Positions 60,055 through 64,000 of a stretch of 64,000 nucleotides of DNA are shown piece after piece. Every line of letters begins with the position of its first letter. Positions within the stretch are counted from its first letter, which is position 1. This DNA comes from Planctomycetota bacterium (GTDB lineage: Bacteria > Planctomycetota > Planctomycetia > Planctomycetales > Planctomycetaceae). The position numbers and the translations under genes are program-made. Below the pieces are notes generated by a model. The model was not told where the DNA came from. It did not search any database and saw nothing but the letters and a program-made list of their open reading frames with translations. The stretch is taken from contig JAFEBS010000076.1 of the NCBI GenBank assembly GCA_018242525.1, forward strand, positions 1 to 64,000. Reading direction: 5' to 3'.

Positions 60055-61467
60055 TCAGAACAAATTCAACAGCGGTCGTCCGGCGACGATCTGATGCGGT
60101 TGGCCGACAGCGTCAATGACTTGCGTGTCGGCGTCGTAGCCCAGGGCGTGGTAAATCGTCGCGACAAAATCCGAGACGTGAACGGGATTATCCTTGGGAT
60201 CACCGGCCAGATTATCGCTTTTGCCGTACACCTGGCCCCCCTTGATGCCGCCCCCCGCCAGCACAGTACTGTAGACGCGTCCCCAATGGTCCCGGCCGGG
60301 GGAAGCGTTGCCGTTGATGATCGGCGTGCGGCCGAACTCGCCCGTCCAGGCGATCATTGTCGTATCCAGCATCCCGCGATCCGCCAGATCCTGCAGCAGC
60401 GCCGCGAATGCACGATTGAGCGGCGGCAGCAGACGGTCACGCGTGTGCTCCAGGTGGTGCGAGTGCGTATCCCAGCCGCCGAAGATCACCGTCACCAATG
60501 ACACTCCGGCCTCGACCAGCCGCCGGGCGACCAGGCAACTTCGTCCCAGACGATCGTCACCATACCGAGCTCGCAGCGGGGCAGGTTCATTGTCGATCGA
60601 GAACGCTTTCCAGGTGGATTGAGTCCCCAGCACATCGAGCGCCTGGGATTGATGCGTGTTCCAATCTCGAAGCAGCGCCGTCCCATCGCCGATCTGCGGC
60701 CGTCCGAGCGACTTCTGCAAATCCAACCGCTGCCCGAGTCGTTGCCGGCCGATGTCGTCGCGCAGCACAAACCCCGGAGGCAACGTTCCCGGCAGACTGG
60801 CTTCACCCTGCGGTGCCGCCGTGTTGATATCCAGGTCCAGCCGCAAATACCCGTAGTCCATGACATGCGGGTCGTACTTTCGACCCAGAAATCCGGCATG
60901 CTGACCTGCCCATTCCCGCCCCGGACCGTCCTGGGTAATCCACATCGGCAGTTGCATCGATGGCGGAAGACCGTGACGGGGTGATTGCAATTGATTGAGT
61001 ACGGCGCCGATCGATGGATGGTCTCGCCGGTCCAGGAACGGTTCTCCTTCCCGAGGGAAGTTTGCCCAACCCGTCAGGTTGTAGTGAACTCCAGCCCCGT
61101 GAAACAATGCGTTCCCCCCGTGAAAGACGGATCGCACAATGGCAAACCGATCCGCCTGCAGCGCCAGATCCGGTAGCAGCTCACAGATCTCAATCCCCGG
61201 CACGTTGGTGGCAATCGGCTTAAAGAGACTTCTGGCGCTCCCGGGTGCCTCGGGCTTCAAGTCAAATGTTTCCTGCTGCGGCGGCCCACCCAACATATAG
61301 AGCAGGATGCAGGCCTTCGCCGAAGCCGTCCGAGATGATTCACCGAACGCCGGTGCCGCTGATGCGCGCGGCTGTGGCAACGTCAACCCGATCGTGGACA
61401 AACTGCCAGCGTGCAGGAATGTCCTGCGGTCGACCGACGTTGCAGCGTTCCACACGGACCGAATCAT
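60055..61467 (-). CDS. DUF1501 protein, copy 4
   Basis: A 470-aa exported DUF1501 protein. The leader VDRRTFLHAGSLSTIGLTL is twin-arginine-like. Blocks are ACILLYMLGGPPQQETFDLKP, ICELLPDLALQADRFAIVRSV, VARRLVEAGVSLVTVIFGGWDTH, AWTGEFGRTPIINGNASPGRDHWG and LAGGGIKGG. It is about 60 bases downstream-to-upstream of the serpin gene on the same strand, so the two may be co-transcribed. Confidence 0.93.
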   Translation of the reverse strand: MIRSVWNAATSVDRRTFLHAGSLSTIGLTLPQPRASAAPAFGESSRTASAKACILLYMLGGPPQQETFDLKPEAPGSARSLFKPIATNVPGIEICELLPDLALQADRFAIVRSVFHGGNALFHGAGVHYNLTGWANFPREGEPFLDRRDHPSIGAVLNQLQSPRHGLPPSMQLPMWITQDGPGREWAGQHAGFLGRKYDPHVMDYGYLRLDLDINTAAPQGEASLPGTLPPGFVLRDDIGRQRLGQRLDLQKSLGRPQIGDGTALLRDWNTHQSQALDVLGTQSTWKAFSIDNEPAPLRARYGDDRLGRSCLVARRLVEAGVSLVTVIFGGWDTHSHHLEHTRDRLLPPLNRAFAALLQDLADRGMLDTTMIAWTGEFGRTPIINGNASPGRDHWGRVYSTVLAGGGIKGGQVYGKSDNLAGDPKDNPVHVSDFVATIYHALGYDADTQVIDAVGQPHQIVAGRPLLNLF

Positions 61468-61573
61468 CTGCCACTCCCGTTAGATCATTGGAACGGCCTC
61501 AACGAACAGGGTTAGATCCGCCTGCGACTATCAGGAGTTATACCAAACCGCTCGGTCGAAAACGGCACCAATC

Positions 61574-62854
61574 CTACCTGCCGACAGCCTTGTCGGAAAT
61601 GTCCTTACGGCACCAGGCGCCCTCCCAACGAATGCATTTCACGGCCTGGTAGGCATGCAATTTGGCTTCGGCCAGGGTTTCACCCAGAGCGGTCACCCCC
61701 AAGACTCGGCCACCATCGTTGACGACCTGGTCGCCGACTTTCAGGGTCCCGGCGTGAAAGACTTTGGTGTCGGGAACGTTCGCCGCGTCTTCCAGACCGC
61801 GCAACGGCTTTCCTTTCACATAGTCGCCGGGATACCCCGCCGAGGCCATGACGACGCACACCGACGGACGCGGATCCCACTCCACCGATTCGATCGATTC
61901 CAGGTTTCCTTCGGCCGTCGCCAGCATCAACTTCCCCAGATCCGACTTCAACCGCATCAGGACCGCCTGGGTCTCCGGGTCTCCCATCCGCACATTGAAT
62001 TCGAGCACCTTCGGCCCTTGGCTGGTCAGCATCAATCCGGCGTAAAGACAACCGCGAAAAGGCCTTCCTTCCTTCTTCAATTGGTGCACGGTGGGAACAA
62101 GCACTTTTTCGACCACCAAGTCAATCAACTCTTGAGTGATGATCGGGGTTGGCGAGTATGCCCCCATTCCGCCGGTGTTGGGCCCGATATCTCCGTCAAA
62201 CGCCGCCTTGTGGTCTTGAGCCGCTTCCAGCGGGATAATCGTTTTGCCGTCGACAAATGCCAGCAAGCTGACTTCTTCGCCGACCAGACATTCTTCGATC
62301 ACAATGCGGCTGCTGGCATCGCCAAACTCCTTATGCAGCAACATTCTGCGGACGGCTTCGCGAGTTTCCTCCTTGGAAGCGCAGACGACAACTCCCTTGC
62401 CTGCGGCCAGGCCATCGGCCTTCACGACGAAACGTTCGGTATGTTCTTTTTCGTCGATGTAACTGATCGCTTCGGCGGCATTTGTAAAAACACGAAAGTC
62501 CGCCGTCGGCACGTTGGCCCGCTTCATCAGTTCCTTGGCAAACGTTTTGGAACCTTCCAGTTCTGCGGCCTTCCTGGTGGGCCCGAAGATTTTCAAATCG
62601 GCTTTCAAGAATTCATCCACGATCCCTGCTACCAGGGGAACTTCGGGACCGACGACTGTCAGATCAATTTTTTCGGCCTGGGCAAACTTCAGCAGCCGAG
62701 GAATGTCGGTGGACTTGATATCGACATTGGTCGCATCCAGCCCGGTTCCGGCATTGCCCGGAGCACAGAAAACCTGGGTGACCGAAGGAGATTGCTTCAA
62801 CTTCCAGACAATAGCGTGTTCGCGACCGCCGTTACCAACCACAAGAATCTTCAT
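61574..62854 (-). CDS. purD: Phosphoribosylamine-glycine ligase
   Basis: Purine biosynthesis, joining glycine to phosphoribosylamine with ATP. MKILVVGNGGREHAIVWKL is the family start. The ATP-grasp blocks VVKADGLAAGKGVVVC, YSPTPIITQELID, AGLMLTSQGPKVLEFNVRMGDPETQAV and SAGYPGDYVKGKPLRG are present. The length of 426 aa is normal. No other pur genes are nearby, fitting the scattered biosynthesis genes of this group. Confidence 0.97.
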   Translation of the reverse strand: MKILVVGNGGREHAIVWKLKQSPSVTQVFCAPGNAGTGLDATNVDIKSTDIPRLLKFAQAEKIDLTVVGPEVPLVAGIVDEFLKADLKIFGPTRKAAELEGSKTFAKELMKRANVPTADFRVFTNAAEAISYIDEKEHTERFVVKADGLAAGKGVVVCASKEETREAVRRMLLHKEFGDASSRIVIEECLVGEEVSLLAFVDGKTIIPLEAAQDHKAAFDGDIGPNTGGMGAYSPTPIITQELIDLVVEKVLVPTVHQLKKEGRPFRGCLYAGLMLTSQGPKVLEFNVRMGDPETQAVLMRLKSDLGKLMLATAEGNLESIESVEWDPRPSVCVVMASAGYPGDYVKGKPLRGLEDAANVPDTKVFHAGTLKVGDQVVNDGGRVLGVTALGETLAEAKLHAYQAVKCIRWEGAWCRKDISDKAVGR

Positions 62855-63301
62855 GACCCAACGCGTATCCTGTGAAAGAACTTGCGACTGCCGACCTGGA
62901 GTTTGCGTCGCTCAATTTCCGTTTCCGATTCTCAACCAATCGATGTCCGTTCTGCCAGATGGAGTCGAATTCCCGGATGAATCCAGACATCTCGAATCAA
63001 CGGTTCCTGCCATCATACCAGCCTGAGGCCTCGCGATGTAGGCCCCCGGAACAGAACCCTTCCGTCTTTCGCGATCATCCCCACCTGTGAGATTCAATAC
63101 GTTCCCGCGATTTGGCCGATTGAAGGTGGCGACCCTGATTCGCTATTATGGTGGTCCATCGCCGCCGAACTTCCACCCCTGCTGCGCAATCCCTCCACCT
63201 GGCACATCCCGTTCAACGACGGAATCCGTCCAGTCCGGTCTCGGGTCCGTTAACCGCGACAGCGAGGTCTGGTGAAGCGGACTTTCCAAAGGAATTCGAC
63301 C
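62855..63301. other. Divergent promoter region, purD / asd
   Basis: About 450 bases with no credible gene. A 62-codon frame at 62912-63097 lacks protein features. The candidate asd promoter at 63120-63149 is listed separately. Confidence 0.5.
63120..63149 (+). promoter_or_regulatory. asd: Candidate sigma-70-type promoter for asd
   Basis: TTGAAG (63120-63125) and TATTAT (63144-63149) are separated by 18 bases, close to the TTGACA/TATAAT pattern. They lie about 150 bases before the asd start. It is a by-eye match only. Confidence 0.35.
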
Positions 63302-64000
63302 GTGTTTCAGTCTGTTGCAGTCGTCGGGGCCACCGGGGCCGTAGGCCGGATCATGTGCAAGTTGCTCGAAGAGCGCCGCTTCAAAGCCGGATCGTGGACG
63401 TTTCTGTCGTCCAGGCGCAGCGCCGGCACAACGCTGACGTTCCAGGGAAATGAGTACACGGTCCAGGAATTGACCAGGGATTCCTTCCGCGGCCATCAAC
63501 TTGTCATTGGCAGTACACCAGACGAAACCGCGCGCGATTACTTTCCGGCCGCCGTCGAAGCCGGCTGCCTGGTCATCGACGAATCGGGGTACTTCCGGAT
63601 GAATCCGGAAGTGCCGCTGGTGATCCCCGAAATCAATCCGCAGGACGCGCTCAAGCAACTGGCGCTCGGACGCGGGATCATTTCCAGCCCGAATTGTTCC
63701 ACGACGCAGATGGTGATCGCCCTGAAGCCGCTGCACGATGCCGCCCGGGTCAAGCGTGTGATCGTCAGCACCTACCAGGCTGTTAGCGGTGCCGGATTGC
63801 AGGGGACCACGGACCTGGAAGAGGGGACCAAAGCCAGCCTCGCCAGCGGCAACTATGAATACTCAGCCTTCAAGCATGCAATCGCCTTCAATGCCATCCC
63901 GCAGATTGGCGGCCCCAAGGAAGAGGGTTACACCAGCGAAGAAATGAAGATGGTCTATGAGACCCGCAAGATTCTCGGCGATCCGTCGATCCAGGTCTCG
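63302..64000 (+). CDS. asd: Aspartate-semialdehyde dehydrogenase, N-terminal part (cut by window end)
   Basis: Starts with GTG at 63302, with AAAGGA nine bases upstream, and stays open for 233 codons to the window end. VAVVGATGAVGRIMCKLLEE is the NADP-binding start. The catalytic Cys132 lies in SSPNCSTTQMVIAL. STYQAVSGAG follows, as in Asd enzymes that make aspartate semialdehyde for Lys/Thr/Met and cell-wall diaminopimelate. The family total is about 340 aa, so roughly 100 residues are missing beyond the window. Confidence 0.95.
   Translation, partial: MFQSVAVVGATGAVGRIMCKLLEERRFKAGSWTFLSSRRSAGTTLTFQGNEYTVQELTRDSFRGHQLVIGSTPDETARDYFPAAVEAGCLVIDESGYFRMNPEVPLVIPEINPQDALKQLALGRGIISSPNCSTTQMVIALKPLHDAARVKRVIVSTYQAVSGAGLQGTTDLEEGTKASLASGNYEYSAFKHAIAFNAIPQIGGPKEEGYTSEEMKMVYETRKILGDPSIQVS

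Noticed and set aside
1-64000. Prophage, integrative element or insertion sequence
   Set aside because: No integrase, transposase, phage structural or conjugation gene was seen on either strand. Only small dispersed repeats are present.

Overview
The window is a chromosomal segment of a GC-rich bacterium, almost certainly a member of the Planctomycetes. The lineage call rests on gene content: four DUF1501 proteins, a DUF1080 (3-keto-disaccharide hydrolase) protein, a very large exported propeller/HEAT/haem-binding protein, PQQ-like propellers carrying EF-hands, many short-range palindromic repeats between genes, and mostly small or absent operons. No phage, transposase, plasmid or CRISPR genes were seen.

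Layout. 1-22 is the 5' end of a tRNA cut by the window edge. 556-7036 (minus strand) is a 2-oxoglutarate dehydrogenase operon: E1 (sucA), E2 (sucB), E3 (lpdA) and a lipoate/octanoate ligase that would attach the E2 cofactor. 7363-13513 holds a small unlisted membrane ORF, a PIN-TRAM (YacL-like) membrane protein, an MMPL/RND transporter and a UPF1-like helicase. The helicase is preceded by simple-sequence DNA: a G-quadruplex tract and 16 copies of a heptamer. 14093-23598 mixes an exported esterase, a STAS protein, a DUF1501 protein, tRNA-Lys(CTT), several small lineage-type proteins, exported MsrA, and a tandem S51 (cyanophycinase-like) protein whose first domain has lost the catalytic His.

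23732-25969 is an ArsR-type regulator with its own candidate operator, followed by an SbtA-family bicarbonate transporter that carries an extra N-terminal exported domain. 25972-29544 (minus) is a tightly overlapping set typical of surface-glycan synthesis: DegT/DnrJ aminotransferase, SAM methyltransferase, glycosyltransferase and WbuC-like cupin. 30723-42902 is the most unusual block: two SDR oxidoreductases, a class IV aminotransferase, an aspartoacylase-family hydrolase, an HpcH/HpaI aldolase, a solute:sodium symporter, an aldo/keto reductase, a PhyH dioxygenase and a single polypeptide fusing an amidohydrolase to a class III aminotransferase. I read it as an undescribed small-molecule or unusual-sugar pathway; its product cannot be named from sequence.

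43191-64000 returns to dispersed genes: formate-THF ligase, DUF1080, DUF1501 proteins, exported nucleoside hydrolase, two SGNH-type proteins, the 1044-residue haem-binding protein, a RICIN-esterase-SMP30 fusion, a lipoprotein-like serpin with a long coiled-coil insertion, purD, and the start of asd (aspartate-semialdehyde dehydrogenase), which runs off the window end.

Intergenic DNA is dense in dispersed palindromic repeats. At least six families have two or more copies in this window. Gene starts were re-chosen by eye from domain starts, signal peptides and Shine-Dalgarno-like sequences; none has been checked by search.
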